The notes: generated from the letters alone by a model not told the origin. A stretch of DNA of 64,000 bases from Variovorax sp. V93 (GCF_041154485.1 NZ_AP028669.1:310001-374000); one strand, 5' to 3'; positions 33,475 through 43,530 are shown, counted from the first letter of the stretch. Translations and numbers: made by a program.

Positions 33475-34479
33475 ATGAGCATCCCTGAAAAATCGCCCGC
33501 CGCCGCGTCGCGCCGCCAGTTGCTGCAGGCCGGCGCCGCGGGGCTGGCCGTGCTGGCCGCGCCCGCCATCGTGCGCGCGCAGGCCGTGCCGAAGATCCGC
33601 ATCGGCTTCTGGCCCGTGGCCGCGGGCCTGCCTTTCTTTGCCGCGGTCGACCGCGGCTACTTCAAGGAAGCCGGCCTCGACGTGGAGCCGCTCAAGTTCG
33701 CGGGCGCGCAGCAGGTCATGGAAGGCATGCTCGCGGGCCGCTGCGACGGCAGCTCCAACGGCACGGGCTCGGCCAACCTCGCCATCGGCGAGATCGCGCA
33801 GCCGGGGCTCTTCAAGATCTTCTGCACCAACCCGAGCAACGCGAAGTTCGTGCTCGACGAATTCATCGTCGCCAAGGACAGCCCGATCAAGACCATGGCC
33901 GAGCTGGCCGGCAGGAAGATCGCGTCCGGCCCCGGCATCCAGAACGTGACCCTGTGCAAGACCATGCTGGAGCGCGCGGGCGCCAAGGGCGCCACCGTGA
34001 GCGAGCTTCCGATCGGCCAGCACGTGGCCGCGCTCGTCGCGGGGCAGGTCGACGCCTGCTACACGCTCGAGCCCACCGGCACCGTGGGCCGCATGAACGG
34101 CACCACGCGCGTCCTCGAGGCCGGCGTGGTCGCCAAATACATCCTCGGCGATCCGATGGCGCCCTGGCACGGCGGCGCGGCCAGCCTCACCAGCGAGTTC
34201 ATCAAGAAGAACCCCGAAGCGGCGAAGAAGTACATCGCCGCCTATGCGCGCGGCGTGGAGCTGGTGCGCAGCAAGCCCGAGGACGCGCGCCAGCACATGA
34301 AGGGCTACACCGCCATCGAAGGCAGCCTCACGGCCGAAGTGCCGCTCGCCTCGTACATGCTCTACAACGAGTTCAAGCCGAGCGACGTCGCGTACTTCCA
34401 GAAGTTCTACGACCTGTTCACCGAGAAAGGCATCTTCGAGAAGAAGGTGCCGGTGGACGGCCTGCTCTACAAGGCCTGA
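33475..34479 (+). CDS. NMT1/TauA-type ABC substrate-binding protein
   Basis: This 334-residue periplasmic protein has a Tat-like leader (SRRQLLQAGAAGLAVLAAPA ... VRAQA). The mature domain reads IRIGFWPVAAGLPFFAAVDRG, then KEAGLDVEPL, VMEGMLAGRCDGSSNG and FIVAKDSPIKTMAELAGRKI, the order found in nitrate/sulphonate/pyrimidine-precursor binding proteins. A GAGGA ribosome-binding site precedes ATG 33475. Together with the permease and ATPase behind it, it forms one complete importer, plausibly for biuret or a similar ureide. Confidence 0.92.
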   Translation: MSIPEKSPAAASRRQLLQAGAAGLAVLAAPAIVRAQAVPKIRIGFWPVAAGLPFFAAVDRGYFKEAGLDVEPLKFAGAQQVMEGMLAGRCDGSSNGTGSANLAIGEIAQPGLFKIFCTNPSNAKFVLDEFIVAKDSPIKTMAELAGRKIASGPGIQNVTLCKTMLERAGAKGATVSELPIGQHVAALVAGQVDACYTLEPTGTVGRMNGTTRVLEAGVVAKYILGDPMAPWHGGAASLTSEFIKKNPEAAKKYIAAYARGVELVRSKPEDARQHMKGYTAIEGSLTAEVPLASYMLYNEFKPSDVAYFQKFYDLFTEKGIFEKKVPVDGLLYKA

Positions 34480-34481
34480 CC

Positions 34482-35312
34482 ATGGCCGACGCAAGCACGA
34501 CCACGGCCGCGCCGTGGACACCGCCGGCCGCCGGCGCGGCGGCGGTGGCACCGAAGCCCCCGTCGCGCGACCGGCTGCTGCCCTTCGTCGGCCCCGTGGT
34601 GCTGTTCATCGTGTGGGACCTGGCGGTGCGGCTCGGCTTCATCAAGCCGATCCTGCTGCCCACGCCCGCCGACACCGTCGCGGCGCTCATCACGGGGCTC
34701 GCGGGCGGACCGCTGCTCACCGACTTCGCGATGACCGTGTGGCGCACGCTGCAGGCCTTCGCGATTGCGGCGGTGGTCGGCGTGCCGCTGGGCGTGCTGC
34801 TCGGCAGCAATGAGCGCGCCTACCGCAGCGTCGAGTTCCTGATCGACTTCTTCCGCTCCACGCCATCGTCCGCGCTGATCCCGCTGTTCCTCCTGATCTT
34901 CGGGGTGTCGGACGTCAACAAGGTGGCCATCGCGGCGTTCGGCGCGCTGCTGATCGTGGTGTTCAACAGCGCCTACGGCGTGATCAACGCGCGCAAGCAG
35001 CGCGTGATGGCGGCGCGCGTCATGGGCGCCTCGCGCTGGCAGATCTTCAAGGACGTGCTGGTGTGGGAAAGCCTGCAGCCCAGCTTCGTGGGCCTGCGCT
35101 CGGCGGTGTCGATGGCGCTGGTGATCGTCATCGTGGCCGAGATGTTCATCGGCTCCGACACGGGTCTCGGCCACCGGATCATCGATGCGCAGCAGGTGCT
35201 CAACGTGAAGAGCATGTATGCGGCGATTCTGGCCGCGGGTGCGCTGGGCTATGCGCTCAACATCCTCTTCCTCGTCGCCGAGCGCCGCATCGTGCACTGG
35301 AGCGGAAGATGA
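34482..35312 (+). CDS. ABC transporter permease (SsuC/TauC type)
   Basis: This 276-residue inner-membrane permease has a proline/alanine-rich cytoplasmic N-terminus, then about six helices. The EAA-type coupling loop is [43 protein letters not shown] and [11 protein letters not shown] are typical of the taurine/nitrate group. It starts two bases after the binding-protein stop and overlaps the ATPase start by four bases (ATGA). Confidence 0.93.
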   Translation: MADASTTTAAPWTPPAAGAAAVAPKPPSRDRLLPFVGPVVLFIVWDLAVRLGFIKPILLPTPADTVAALITGLAGGPLLTDFAMTVWRTLQAFAIAAVVGVPLGVLLGSNERAYRSVEFLIDFFRSTPSSALIPLFLLIFGVSDVNKVAIAAFGALLIVVFNSAYGVINARKQRVMAARVMGASRWQIFKDVLVWESLQPSFVGLRSAVSMALVIVIVAEMFIGSDTGLGHRIIDAQQVLNVKSMYAAILAAGALGYALNILFLVAERRIVHWSGR

Positions 35313-36142
35313 AAGCCACGCAAGACATCGTCATCAACGGCCCCGTGTATGCCGACGTGCCCAGGCCCGTCTTCAAGCCCGGCCCGGCCGGCACGCACAT
35401 CACCATCCGCGGGCTCACCAAGTACTTCGCGGGCTGGCCGCTGTACGAGAACTTCGACCTCGACATTCCCAAGCACCGGATCGTCTCGGTGTTCGGGCCC
35501 AACGGCTGCGGCAAGTCCACGCTCATCAACATGATCGCGGGGCTCGTTCCCATCGATTCGGGCGAGATCCTGTTCGACGGAAAGCAGCGCAAGGACACCA
35601 AGATCGGCTACGTGTTCCAGAACTACCGCGAGGCGATGTTCCCGTGGATGCGCACCATCGACAACATCGCCTACCCGCTGAAGCTCGAAGGGCGCAGCAA
35701 GGCCGAGGTCGACCGCCGCATGGAAGAGCTGGTGGCGTCGTTCGACGTGAAGTTCGACCTCAGGCGCTTTCCGTACGAGCTCTCGGGCGGGCAGCAGCAG
35801 ACCGCATCGATCATGCGCGCGCTCGCGCCCAAGCCCGAGGTGCTGTTTCTGGACGAGCCCTTTTCGGCACTCGACTTCGAGATGACGCTGTTCATCCGCG
35901 AGAAGCTGCAGGAGGTGTTCATGCAGACCGGCACCACCATGCTGCTGGTGTCGCACGACCTCGAAGAGGCCGTGTACCTTGCCGACGAGGTGCTGCTGCT
36001 GACCAAGCGGCCCACCCGGGTGGCCGAGATCCTGCGCTATGGCGACGCGCGCCCGCGCACGGTCGAGACGCTGAGCGCCGAGAGCTTCGTCGCAACCAAG
36101 AAGCTCAGCCTCGACATCTTCCAGCGCGAGGTCCGCCGGTGA
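35309..36142 (+). CDS. ABC transporter ATP-binding protein (SsuB/TauB type)
   Basis: This 277-residue ATPase has Walker [11 protein letters not shown]-loop [14 protein letters not shown], signature [10 protein letters not shown], Walker [14 protein letters not shown] and switch [13 protein letters not shown]. It is preceded by about 30 extra residues. It energises the NMT1-type importer encoded just upstream. The stop overlaps the GTG of the AtzH-like gene. Confidence 0.94.
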   Translation: MKATQDIVINGPVYADVPRPVFKPGPAGTHITIRGLTKYFAGWPLYENFDLDIPKHRIVSVFGPNGCGKSTLINMIAGLVPIDSGEILFDGKQRKDTKIGYVFQNYREAMFPWMRTIDNIAYPLKLEGRSKAEVDRRMEELVASFDVKFDLRRFPYELSGGQQQTASIMRALAPKPEVLFLDEPFSALDFEMTLFIREKLQEVFMQTGTTMLLVSHDLEEAVYLADEVLLLTKRPTRVAEILRYGDARPRTVETLSAESFVATKKLSLDIFQREVRR

Positions 36143-36519
36143 CGCCCGAGATCAACATCCCCGAGGTGCTTGCCGAAGTGACGGCCGTGTTCGCGCGCTA
36201 CGAGGAAGCGCTCATGGCCAACCAGCCCGCAGTGCTCGACGCGCTGTTCTGGAACAGCCCGCACACGCTGCGCTACGGCTTCTCCGAGAACCACTACGGC
36301 CATGCCGGCATCAGCGCCTTCCGCGCATCGCTGCCGGTGCAGAGCCCGCCGCGCGAGCTGCTGCGCACCGTCATCACCACCTACGGCCGCGACTTTGCCA
36401 CGGCCAACTGCGAGTTCCGGCGCGAAGGCGCCACCGCTATCGGCCGGCAAAGCCAGACCTGGCTGCGCACGGCCGACGGCTGGCGCGTGGTCGCCGCCCA
36501 CGTGAGCCTGCCGGGCTGA
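36139..36519 (+). CDS. AtzH/HpxZ-like protein (DUF3225, SnoaL-like fold)
   Basis: This 126-residue protein starts with GTG 36139, overlapping the ATPase stop (GTGA). [42 protein letters not shown] and [20 protein letters not shown] match the DUF3225 family, which contains oxalurate-cluster HpxZ and AtzH. AtzH is reported to deaminate 1-carboxybiuret to dicarboxyurea in cyanuric acid breakdown. HpxZ occurs next to allophanate/oxalurate amidases. The context here (allophanate and biuret hydrolases) favours an AtzH-like role, by inference. Confidence 0.85.
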   Translation: MTPEINIPEVLAEVTAVFARYEEALMANQPAVLDALFWNSPHTLRYGFSENHYGHAGISAFRASLPVQSPPRELLRTVITTYGRDFATANCEFRREGATAIGRQSQTWLRTADGWRVVAAHVSLPG

Positions 36520-36565
36520 GCGCGGGGCACATTTTTTGCACTCCCTTCAACCTCGAAAGAACGCC

Positions 36566-37684
36566 ATGACAAGCCAAATCAATCGCCGCGATTCCCTCAA
36601 GTCCCTGGCCGCGCTGGGCGCCGCCGGCACCCTCGGAGGCTGGAGCGCCCTTGCGAGTGCGCAGGGCAAGCCGCTGACCGTCGGCGTGATCTACGTCGGC
36701 GCGCGCGACGACTATGGCTACAACCAGGCGCACGCCATGGCAGCCGCAGAAATCAAGAAGCTGCCCGGCATCAAGGTGGTCGAGGAAGAGAACGTGCCCG
36801 AGACCGCCGCGGTGCAGAAGACCATGGCCGGCATGATCTCGCAGGACGGTGCCAAGCTCCTGTTCCCCACCTCGTTCGGCTACTTCGATCCGCACATCCT
36901 GGCCATGGCGCCCAAAAATCCCGACGTGCGCTTCTCGCACTGCGGCGGCCTCTGGACCGAGGGCAAGCACCCGAAGAACGCGGGCAGCTTCTTCGGCTAC
37001 ATCGACGAGTGCCAGTTCCTGAACGGCGTGATCGCCGCGCACATGACGAAGAGCAACAAGATCGCCTTCGTCGCCGCCAAGCCGATCCCGCAGGTGCTGC
37101 GCAACATCAACGCCTTCACGCTGGGTGCGCGCTCGGTCAAGCCCGGCATCACCTGCAGCGTGATCTTCACCGGCGACTGGTCGATGGCCGTGAAGGAGGC
37201 CGAAGCCACCAACAGCCTGGCCGACCAGGGCTGCGATGTCTTCACCATGCACGTCGACGGCCCCAAGGTGGTGGTGGAGACGGCGGCCAAGCGCGGCAAG
37301 ATGGTCTGCGGCTACCACGCGAGCCAGGCCAAGCTCGCGCCCAACGCGTACCTCACCGGTGCCGAATGGAACTGGCTCACGGCCTACAAGACCGCCATCG
37401 AGGCCGCGCAGGCCGGCAAGCCGCATCCGAACTTCCTGCGCGGCGGCCTGAAGGAAGGCTACGTGAAGATGTCGGCCTACGGCCCGATGGTGCCCGACAC
37501 CGCGAAGAAGCAGGCCGACGAGATCAAGGCGAAGATGATCGCGGGCAGCTTCGACATCTTCAAGGACGGCATCAAGGACAACAAGGGCGCGGTCGTGGTG
37601 CCGGCCGGCAAGGTGCTCAAGCAGACCGACCTGGAGCTCGAAAAGATGAACTACCTGGTCGAAGGCGTGATCGGCCAGGCCTGA
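36566..37684 (+). CDS. BMP-family ABC substrate-binding protein
   Basis: This 372-residue binding protein has a signal segment (NRRDSLKSLAALGAAGTLGG ... ALASAQ). Mature motifs are LTVGVIYVGARDDYGYNQAHA, NVPETAAVQKTMAGMI, SFFGYIDECQFLNGVIAAHMT and NAYLTGAEWNWLTAYKTAIEA. BMP proteins bind nucleosides, purines or related ureides for the permease type encoded next. It begins 46 bases after the AtzH-like gene, the second-largest gap in the operon, so an internal promoter is possible. Confidence 0.92.
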   Translation: MTSQINRRDSLKSLAALGAAGTLGGWSALASAQGKPLTVGVIYVGARDDYGYNQAHAMAAAEIKKLPGIKVVEEENVPETAAVQKTMAGMISQDGAKLLFPTSFGYFDPHILAMAPKNPDVRFSHCGGLWTEGKHPKNAGSFFGYIDECQFLNGVIAAHMTKSNKIAFVAAKPIPQVLRNINAFTLGARSVKPGITCSVIFTGDWSMAVKEAEATNSLADQGCDVFTMHVDGPKVVVETAAKRGKMVCGYHASQAKLAPNAYLTGAEWNWLTAYKTAIEAAQAGKPHPNFLRGGLKEGYVKMSAYGPMVPDTAKKQADEIKAKMIAGSFDIFKDGIKDNKGAVVVPAGKVLKQTDLELEKMNYLVEGVIGQA

Positions 37685-37709
37685 TCGCAGCAGCACAGGC
37701 CCGCACGCC

Positions 37710-38771
37710 ATGCGCCAAGCGCTCAAGGAATTCGCGCTGCCGGTGTTCGCCATTGCGGCGGCGCTGCTGCTGTTCGGCGTGCTCGCGGCCTTTGCCGGCG
37801 TCGATCCGGTGGAGGTCTGGGCGACGCTTTTCAAGGGCGCGTTCGGCGACTGGTTCTCCTGGCAGAACACCCTGCAGCGCGCCGCGCCGCTGATGCTCAC
37901 CGCGCTGTGCGTGGCGCTGCCGGCGCGCGCGGGGCTGATCGTCATCGGCGCAGAGGGCGCGCTGGTGCTCGGTGGCCTGGCCTCTGCCGCGCTCGCGCAT
38001 GCGGTGCCGCTGCCGGGCAATGCCGCGGGCACGGTGGTGGTCTGCCTCGCGGGCGCATGGGCCGGCGCGTTGTGGATCGCCCTTGCGGGCTGGCTGCGCC
38101 AGTACCGCGGCATCAACGAAACCATCAGCAGCCTGCTGCTGGCCTACATCGCCATCGGCATCTTCAAGCACCTGGTCGAAGGACCGCTGCGCGATCCGGC
38201 GAGTCTCAACAAGCCATCGACCCATGCGCTCGCCGACGGGCTGCTGATCGGCGGCATCGGCGGCTCGGACGTGCACTGGGGCTTCGTGATCGGCGTGGTC
38301 GCCTGCCTGGCGCTCGGGTGGTGGCTGCGCGCCACCGCCTCGGGCTTCTCGGTACGCGTGGTGGGCGGCAATCCGCGCACCGCGCAGCTCGTGGGGCTGC
38401 CGGCGACGCGGCTCATCCTCGGGGCCTGCGGGCTCGGCGGCGCCTGCGCGGGGCTCGCGGGCGCGGTCGAGGTGGCGGCGGTGCATACCAACGCCAATGC
38501 CTCGCTGATCGCGGGCTACGGCTATGCGGGCATCCTGGTGTCGTTCATCGCGCGGCACAACCCGGTGGCCATCGTGCCGGTGGCCATCCTGTTCGGCGGC
38601 TTCGGTGCGGCGGGCAGCCTGTTGCAGCGGCGGCTCGGGCTGCCCGATGCCTCGGTACTGGTGCTGCAGGGCATGGCCTTTGTGCTGATCCTTGCGAGCG
38701 AGGGGTTGCGCATGGTCGACTGGAACGCCCTGCGCGCGCGCGTTCCGCGCGGCGCGGGGGCGGTGCGATGA
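37710..38771 (+). CDS. ABC transporter permease, BMP/nucleoside system, subunit 1
   Basis: This 353-residue membrane protein has about nine helices and belongs to the BPD_transp_2 group. RAAPLMLTALCVALPARAGLIVIGAEGALVLGG, split by the membrane, and RGINETISSLLLAYIAIG are typical of YufP/NupP-type permeases. It overlaps the second permease by four bases (ATGA). Confidence 0.92.
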   Translation: MRQALKEFALPVFAIAAALLLFGVLAAFAGVDPVEVWATLFKGAFGDWFSWQNTLQRAAPLMLTALCVALPARAGLIVIGAEGALVLGGLASAALAHAVPLPGNAAGTVVVCLAGAWAGALWIALAGWLRQYRGINETISSLLLAYIAIGIFKHLVEGPLRDPASLNKPSTHALADGLLIGGIGGSDVHWGFVIGVVACLALGWWLRATASGFSVRVVGGNPRTAQLVGLPATRLILGACGLGGACAGLAGAVEVAAVHTNANASLIAGYGYAGILVSFIARHNPVAIVPVAILFGGFGAAGSLLQRRLGLPDASVLVLQGMAFVLILASEGLRMVDWNALRARVPRGAGAVR

Positions 38772-39691
38772 CCGCGGACCAGTGGATCGCGCTCGCGGCC
38801 GGCATCGTCGGCGGCGCGCTGCGCGTGGGCGCGCCGTTTCTCTTCGTGAGCCTCGGTGAATGCCTCACCGAGAAGTCGGGCCGCATCAACCTCGGGCTCG
38901 AAGGCGTGCTGGTGCTCTCGGCCATGGCCGCCTTCGGCGGTGCGTACCTCACCGATTCCGCCTGGCTGGGCGTGCTGATCGGCGCGGTGGCGGGGGCGGC
39001 GCTCGCGCTGCTGCATGGCCTCCTGTGCTCGCTCGACCGCGTGAACGATGTGGCGACCGGCATCGCGCTGATGCTGCTCGGCACGGGGCTCGCGTTCTAT
39101 CTTGGCAAGCCGCTGATCCAGCCGCAGGCGCCGCAGATCCCCGCGATACCGCTGGGCTTCTGGAGCGACAACACGGTGGTGCGTTCGGCGTTGCAGCTCA
39201 ATGCGCTGGTGCCTGTCGGCGTGGCATTGGCGGTGCTGCTCTGGTGGGGCTTTGCGCGCACGCGGGCCGGCCTGCTGGTGCGCATGGCCGGCGACTCGGC
39301 GCAGGCGACGCGCGCGCTCGGCTACTCCGTCTCGGGCCTGCGCATTGCGGCGACCACGGCCGGCGGTTTCATCGCCGGGCTCGGCGGCGCATCGCTCACG
39401 CTGTTCTATCCGGGCAGCTGGAACGAGGGCATCTCCAGCGGCCAGGGCCTGATCGCGGTGGCGCTCGTGATCTTCGCGCGCTGGAGCCCGCTGCGCTGCG
39501 TGGGCGCGGCGCTGCTCTTCGGCGGGGCGGGGGCCATCGGGCCGGCGCTGCAATCCATCGGCATCGGCTGGGGCTATCACCTGTTCAACACCGTGCCTTA
39601 CGTGCTCACGCTGATGATCCTGGTGTTGACCTGCAGGCCCGGCACGGCCGCCGCCGGCGCGCCGGGCGAACTTTCATCGACAAGGAGCTGA
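38768..39691 (+). CDS. ABC transporter permease, BMP/nucleoside system, subunit 2
   Basis: This 307-residue partner permease has about eight helices. [20 protein letters not shown] and [20 protein letters not shown] are the family motifs, and [20 protein letters not shown] lies near the C-terminus. It pairs with the preceding subunit as a heterodimer. The biuret hydrolase gene follows after five bases. Confidence 0.92.
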   Translation: MTADQWIALAAGIVGGALRVGAPFLFVSLGECLTEKSGRINLGLEGVLVLSAMAAFGGAYLTDSAWLGVLIGAVAGAALALLHGLLCSLDRVNDVATGIALMLLGTGLAFYLGKPLIQPQAPQIPAIPLGFWSDNTVVRSALQLNALVPVGVALAVLLWWGFARTRAGLLVRMAGDSAQATRALGYSVSGLRIAATTAGGFIAGLGGASLTLFYPGSWNEGISSGQGLIAVALVIFARWSPLRCVGAALLFGGAGAIGPALQSIGIGWGYHLFNTVPYVLTLMILVLTCRPGTAAAGAPGELSSTRS

Positions 39692-39696
39692 ATCCC

Positions 39697-40401
39697 ATGG
39701 CGAACACCCCATCTTCCCGCCACGTGGCTGCCGAGCCCTATGCCTGGCCCTACAACGGCGCGCTGCGGCCCGGCAACACCGCGCTCATCGTGATCGACAT
39801 GCAGACCGACTTCTGCGGCAAGGGCGGCTACGTCGACGTGATGGGCTACGACCTCTCGCTGGTGCAGGCGCCGATCCAGCCGATCGCGCGCACGCTCTCG
39901 GCGCTGCGGCCGCTGGGCTTTCACGTCATCCATACGCGCGAAGGCCACCGGCCCGACCTGGCGGACCTGCCGGCCAACAAGCGCTGGCGCTCGCGCCAGA
40001 TCGGCGCCAACGGCGTGGGCATCGGCGACGACGGGCCGTGCGGGCGCATCCTGGTGCGCGGCGAGCCGGGCTGGGAGATCATTCCCGAACTCGCGCCGCT
40101 GCCGGGCGAGGTGGTGATCGACAAGCCCGGCAAGGGCTCGTTCTATGCCACCGACCTGGAGCTGATCCTGCGCACGCGCGGCATCGAGAACCTGATCCTC
40201 GCGGGCATCACCACCGACGTGTGCGTGCACACCACGATGCGCGACGCCAACGACCGCGGCTTCGAATGCCTGCTGCTGTCGGACTGCACGGCCGCCACCG
40301 ACCATGGCAACCATCTGGCGGCGCTGAAGATGATCACCATGCAGGGCGGCGTGTTCGGCGCGCACGCCACATCGCAGGCGCTGCTGTCTGCACTGGACTG
40401 A
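39697..40401 (+). CDS. biuH: Biuret amidohydrolase (isochorismatase-like cysteine hydrolase)
   Basis: This 234-residue enzyme hydrolyses biuret to allophanate and ammonia. Its N-terminus ([20 protein letters not shown]) and the segment [18 protein letters not shown] follow the characterised Rhizobium BiuH nearly residue for residue. The triad is Asp34 (VIDMQTDF), Lys143 (IDKPGKGSF) and Cys176 ([10 protein letters not shown]). The product is the substrate of AtzF encoded at the operon start. It sits between the second permease and its ATPase, so transport and hydrolysis are co-expressed. Confidence 0.92.
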   Translation: MANTPSSRHVAAEPYAWPYNGALRPGNTALIVIDMQTDFCGKGGYVDVMGYDLSLVQAPIQPIARTLSALRPLGFHVIHTREGHRPDLADLPANKRWRSRQIGANGVGIGDDGPCGRILVRGEPGWEIIPELAPLPGEVVIDKPGKGSFYATDLELILRTRGIENLILAGITTDVCVHTTMRDANDRGFECLLLSDCTAATDHGNHLAALKMITMQGGVFGAHATSQALLSALD

Positions 40402-40408
40402 CGAACGC

Positions 40409-42004
40409 ATGGCCGCCACGCCCCATGCCATCGGCGCGCTGCCTGCGGGCAGCGGCGCGCTCGCGCTCGACACCTATGAGCTGACCAAGCGCTTCGGCGC
40501 CTTCACCGCGATGGACCGTGTGACGATGCGCGTCGAGCCCGGCACAGTGCATGCGCTGCTGGGCGAGAACGGCGCGGGCAAGAGCACGCTGGTGAAATGC
40601 GTGGCGGGCTTCCAGCGTGCGGAAGAGGGCAGCATCCTGATCGACGGGCGCGAGCAGGACATTGCCAACCCCATCGTGGCGCGCGCACTCGGCATCGGCA
40701 TGGTCTACCAGCACTTCACGCTGGCGCCGGGCATGACGGTGGCCGAGAACCTGCTGCTCGCGGGCGGCAAGACGCCGGCGCTGATCGACTGGAAGGCGAA
40801 GCGCGCGGAGCTCAAGGAATTTCTTGCGGCCACGCCCTTCAGCCTCGACCTCGACGTGCGGCCCTCCGAGCTTGCGGCGGGCGAAAAGCAGAAGCTCGAA
40901 CTGCTCAAGCAGCTCTACCTGAAGCCGCGCCTGCTGATCCTCGACGAGCCGACCTCGGTGCTCACGCCGCAGGAGGCCGACGAGGTGCTGGGCCACGTGC
41001 GCGAATTCGCGAAGAGCGGCCTGTGCACCGTGCTTGTCATCACGCACAAGTTCCGCGAGGTGATGGCCTATGCCGACAGCGTGACGGTGCTGCGCCGCGG
41101 CAAGGCGGTGCACCACTGCCGCGTGGCGGACACGAACCCGGCGCAGCTGGCGCAGGCGATGATGGGCGGCGAGGGTGCTTCGGCGCCTGCGCCGGCTTCA
41201 TCGCCTGTCGCGAGAAAACCGGTGCCCGATGCGGCGCCCGTCGCCTTGCACGTCGAAGGCCTCGAGGCGCAGGGTGATCGCGGCACGCTCGCGCTGCACG
41301 GGCTGAGCCTGTCGGTGCGCGCCGGCGAGATCCTCGGCGTGGCGGGCGTCTCGGGCAACGGGCAGCGCGAACTGGTCGAGGCGCTGGTCGGGCAACGCGC
41401 GCGGCTGGCCGGCAAGGTGAGCGTGATGGGCCAGCCCTACAGCGCGCGCCGCGCAGAGAACCGCAGCCTCAAGGTCCGCAGCCTGCCCGAGGAGCCGCTG
41501 CGCAACGCCTGCGTGGGTGACCTCAGCGTGGCGGAGAACATGGCGCTGCGCGATTTCGACCGGCCGCCGCTGTCGCGCGGCGGCGTGCTGAACTTCCTGT
41601 TCTGGCGCAACCGGGCGCGCGAGTGGATTGCCGAATACGGCGTGAAGACGCAGGGCGAGGGCGCACCGATCCGCAGCCTGTCTGGCGGCAACGTGCAGCG
41701 CGCGGTGCTGGCGCGCGAACTCGCCGGCGACATCAACGTGCTGATCGCGGCCAACCCCGTGTTCGGCCTCGACTTCGCGGCCGTTGCCGAGATCCACGAG
41801 CGCATCGTGCAGGTGCGGGAAAAGGGCGGGGCGGTGCTGCTGATCAGCGAAGACCTTGACGAACTTCTGGAGTTGGCGGACCGCATCGTCGTGATGAGCG
41901 AAGGGCGGATTGTTTTCGAGACTTCGGCTGAAGGCGCCGAGCGGCATGTGATCGGGGCACACATGGGTGGCGGGCATCACGAGCCGTTGAAGGCTGCGGC
42001 ATGA
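40409..42004 (+). CDS. Tandem-domain ABC ATPase for the BMP importer
   Basis: This 531-residue protein carries two ABC domains. The first (about 20-260) has Walker A GENGAGKST and Walker B LLILDEPTSVLTP but a drifted signature, ELAAGEKQK. The second (about 285-520) has no Walker A lysine (GVSGNGQRE) yet keeps SLSGGNVQRA, and its Walker B is degenerate (VLIAANPVFGLD). This asymmetry is normal for nucleoside/sugar-type ATPases. A proline/alanine linker joins the halves. It starts seven bases after biuH. Confidence 0.93.
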   Translation: MAATPHAIGALPAGSGALALDTYELTKRFGAFTAMDRVTMRVEPGTVHALLGENGAGKSTLVKCVAGFQRAEEGSILIDGREQDIANPIVARALGIGMVYQHFTLAPGMTVAENLLLAGGKTPALIDWKAKRAELKEFLAATPFSLDLDVRPSELAAGEKQKLELLKQLYLKPRLLILDEPTSVLTPQEADEVLGHVREFAKSGLCTVLVITHKFREVMAYADSVTVLRRGKAVHHCRVADTNPAQLAQAMMGGEGASAPAPASSPVARKPVPDAAPVALHVEGLEAQGDRGTLALHGLSLSVRAGEILGVAGVSGNGQRELVEALVGQRARLAGKVSVMGQPYSARRAENRSLKVRSLPEEPLRNACVGDLSVAENMALRDFDRPPLSRGGVLNFLFWRNRAREWIAEYGVKTQGEGAPIRSLSGGNVQRAVLARELAGDINVLIAANPVFGLDFAAVAEIHERIVQVREKGGAVLLISEDLDELLELADRIVVMSEGRIVFETSAEGAERHVIGAHMGGGHHEPLKAAA

Positions 42005-42071
42005 GTGACCTGACTGCTTTTGCTGGGCCGCGCATCGCCGCCCCTCGTCCTGGAAAACAGCGAGAACAACC

Positions 42072-42743
42072 ATGCGCATAGAAACCGCCAACCCATTTCC
42101 CTACGACTTCGAAGTGAAGAACACAGCGCTGGTCCTCATCGACATGCAGCGCGACTTCATCGAGCCCGGCGGCTTCGGTGAAACCCTGGGCAACGACGTG
42201 TCGCTGCTCGAAGCCATCGTGCCTGCAACCCAGGCCGCCCTGGAGGCATGGCGAAAGGCCGGCGGCCTCGTGGTCCATACGCGCGAGGCGCACAAGCCCG
42301 ATCTCTCCGATTGCCCGCCGGCCAAGCGCAACCGCGGCAACCCGAGCCTGCGCATCGGCGACGAAGGCCCGATGGGCCGCATCCTCGTCGCCGGCGAACC
42401 GGGCAACCAGATCATCGACGCACTGGCGCCCGTCGACGGCGAAATCGTCATCGACAAGCCCGGCAAGGGCGCTTTCTACGCCACCGGCCTGCATGAACTG
42501 CTGCAACGCCGCGGCATCACGCACCTGCTGTTCGGCGGCGTCACCACCGAGGTCTGCGTGCAGACCAGCATGCGCGAAGCCAACGACCGGGGCTACGACA
42601 GCCTGCTGCTCGAAGACTGCACCGAAAGCTACTTTCCGGCCTTCAAGGCGGCCACGCTCGAGATGGTCCGCGCCCAGGGCGCGATCGTCGGCTGGACCGC
42701 GCCGAGCAGCGCGCTGCTGGCGGCGCTCGGGCAGGGGCAATGA
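42072..42743 (+). CDS. Second cysteine hydrolase, isochorismatase family (candidate triuret or ureide hydrolase)
   Basis: This 223-residue protein is related to but distinct from the biuret hydrolase in the same operon. Asp24 (LIDMQRDF), Lys129 (IDKPGKGAF) and Cys162 ([10 protein letters not shown]) give an intact triad. [20 protein letters not shown] and [20 protein letters not shown] parallel the BiuH substrate-loop regions with changed residues. Triuret hydrolase TrtA, ureidoacrylate hydrolase RutB and other amidases share this fold. With BiuH and AtzF alongside, a larger urea oligomer is a natural guess, but unproven. A 67-base gap precedes it. Confidence 0.82.
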   Translation: MRIETANPFPYDFEVKNTALVLIDMQRDFIEPGGFGETLGNDVSLLEAIVPATQAALEAWRKAGGLVVHTREAHKPDLSDCPPAKRNRGNPSLRIGDEGPMGRILVAGEPGNQIIDALAPVDGEIVIDKPGKGAFYATGLHELLQRRGITHLLFGGVTTEVCVQTSMREANDRGYDSLLLEDCTESYFPAFKAATLEMVRAQGAIVGWTAPSSALLAALGQGQ

Positions 42744-43504
42744 CTGCGACTACCATTCCCTACGTGTCTACCGTCCGACCCCGCTCCGCTTCGTCCGCCC
42801 CTGCTTCCGACGCCACCGTTTTCCGCACGCGGGCCGACGAGGTCTACGCGCAGCTCAAGCGCGACGTGGCCGATTTCATCCTCGTGCCCGGTGACCGCTT
42901 CACCGAGAACGAGATCAGCGACCGGCTCGGCGTCTCGCGCACGCCCGTTCGGCAGGCGCTGTTCCGCCTGCAGCAGGAGGGCTTCGTCGAGGTGCTGTTC
43001 CGCAGCGGCTGGCGCGTGCTGCCCTTCGACTTCGACCAGTTCGAGCAGCTCTACGACCTGCGCATGGTGCTCGAGACCACCGCCGTGCACCGCCTCTGCG
43101 AAGCCGACCGCCGCGTCGACCGCAGCCTGCTCGACGCGCTGGCCGACATCTGGCTCGTGCCCGCGGCCCGGCGCAGCAGCGACACCGCGCAGGTGGCGCA
43201 GTGGGACGAGGCCTTTCACTGCGCGCTGGTGGCCGCCGCAGGCAACGCCGAGATGGCGCGGGTGCACGGCGACGTGACCGACCGCATCCGCATCATCCGC
43301 CGGCTCGACTTCACCCAGCAGCCGCGCATCGACGCCACCTACGAGGAGCACGGCAAGATCCTCAAGGCCGTTCGCGCCAACCGCGGCGACCAGGCCGCGA
43401 TGCTGCTGCGCGCGCACATCGAGACCAGCCAGGCGGAGGTGCGCAAGATCACGCTGCACCAGGTGCACCTGGCGCGGCACGCGGGCAAGGCGGCGCCGCG
43501 CTGA
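42740..43504 (+). CDS. GntR-family (FCD) transcriptional regulator
   Basis: This 254-residue regulator has an N-terminal winged helix ([20 protein letters not shown], then [20 protein letters not shown]) and a C-terminal FCD ligand domain with histidines in [13 protein letters not shown]. The ATG overlaps the upstream hydrolase stop (ATGA), tying it to the biuret operon. It likely binds the inverted repeat at 31723-31736. Ligand candidates are biuret or allophanate, which is inference. It converges with the DUF4034 gene. Confidence 0.92.
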   Translation: MTATTIPYVSTVRPRSASSAPASDATVFRTRADEVYAQLKRDVADFILVPGDRFTENEISDRLGVSRTPVRQALFRLQQEGFVEVLFRSGWRVLPFDFDQFEQLYDLRMVLETTAVHRLCEADRRVDRSLLDALADIWLVPAARRSSDTAQVAQWDEAFHCALVAAAGNAEMARVHGDVTDRIRIIRRLDFTQQPRIDATYEEHGKILKAVRANRGDQAAMLLRAHIETSQAEVRKITLHQVHLARHAGKAAPR

Positions 43505-43530
43505 AGCGGCCGGCGGCGCGTTCCCGCGCC

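Noticed and set aside
36566..42004. BMP transporter as a purine or nucleoside importer unrelated to biuret
   Set aside because: The transporter class does suggest nucleosides, but biuH sits between its permease and ATPase genes with gaps of five and seven bases. A linked ureide substrate is therefore more likely; not settled.
40409..42004. Broken second Walker A as a pseudogene sign
   Set aside because: Loss of the P-loop lysine in the second domain is a normal feature of tandem nucleoside/sugar-type ATPases, and the frame is intact.
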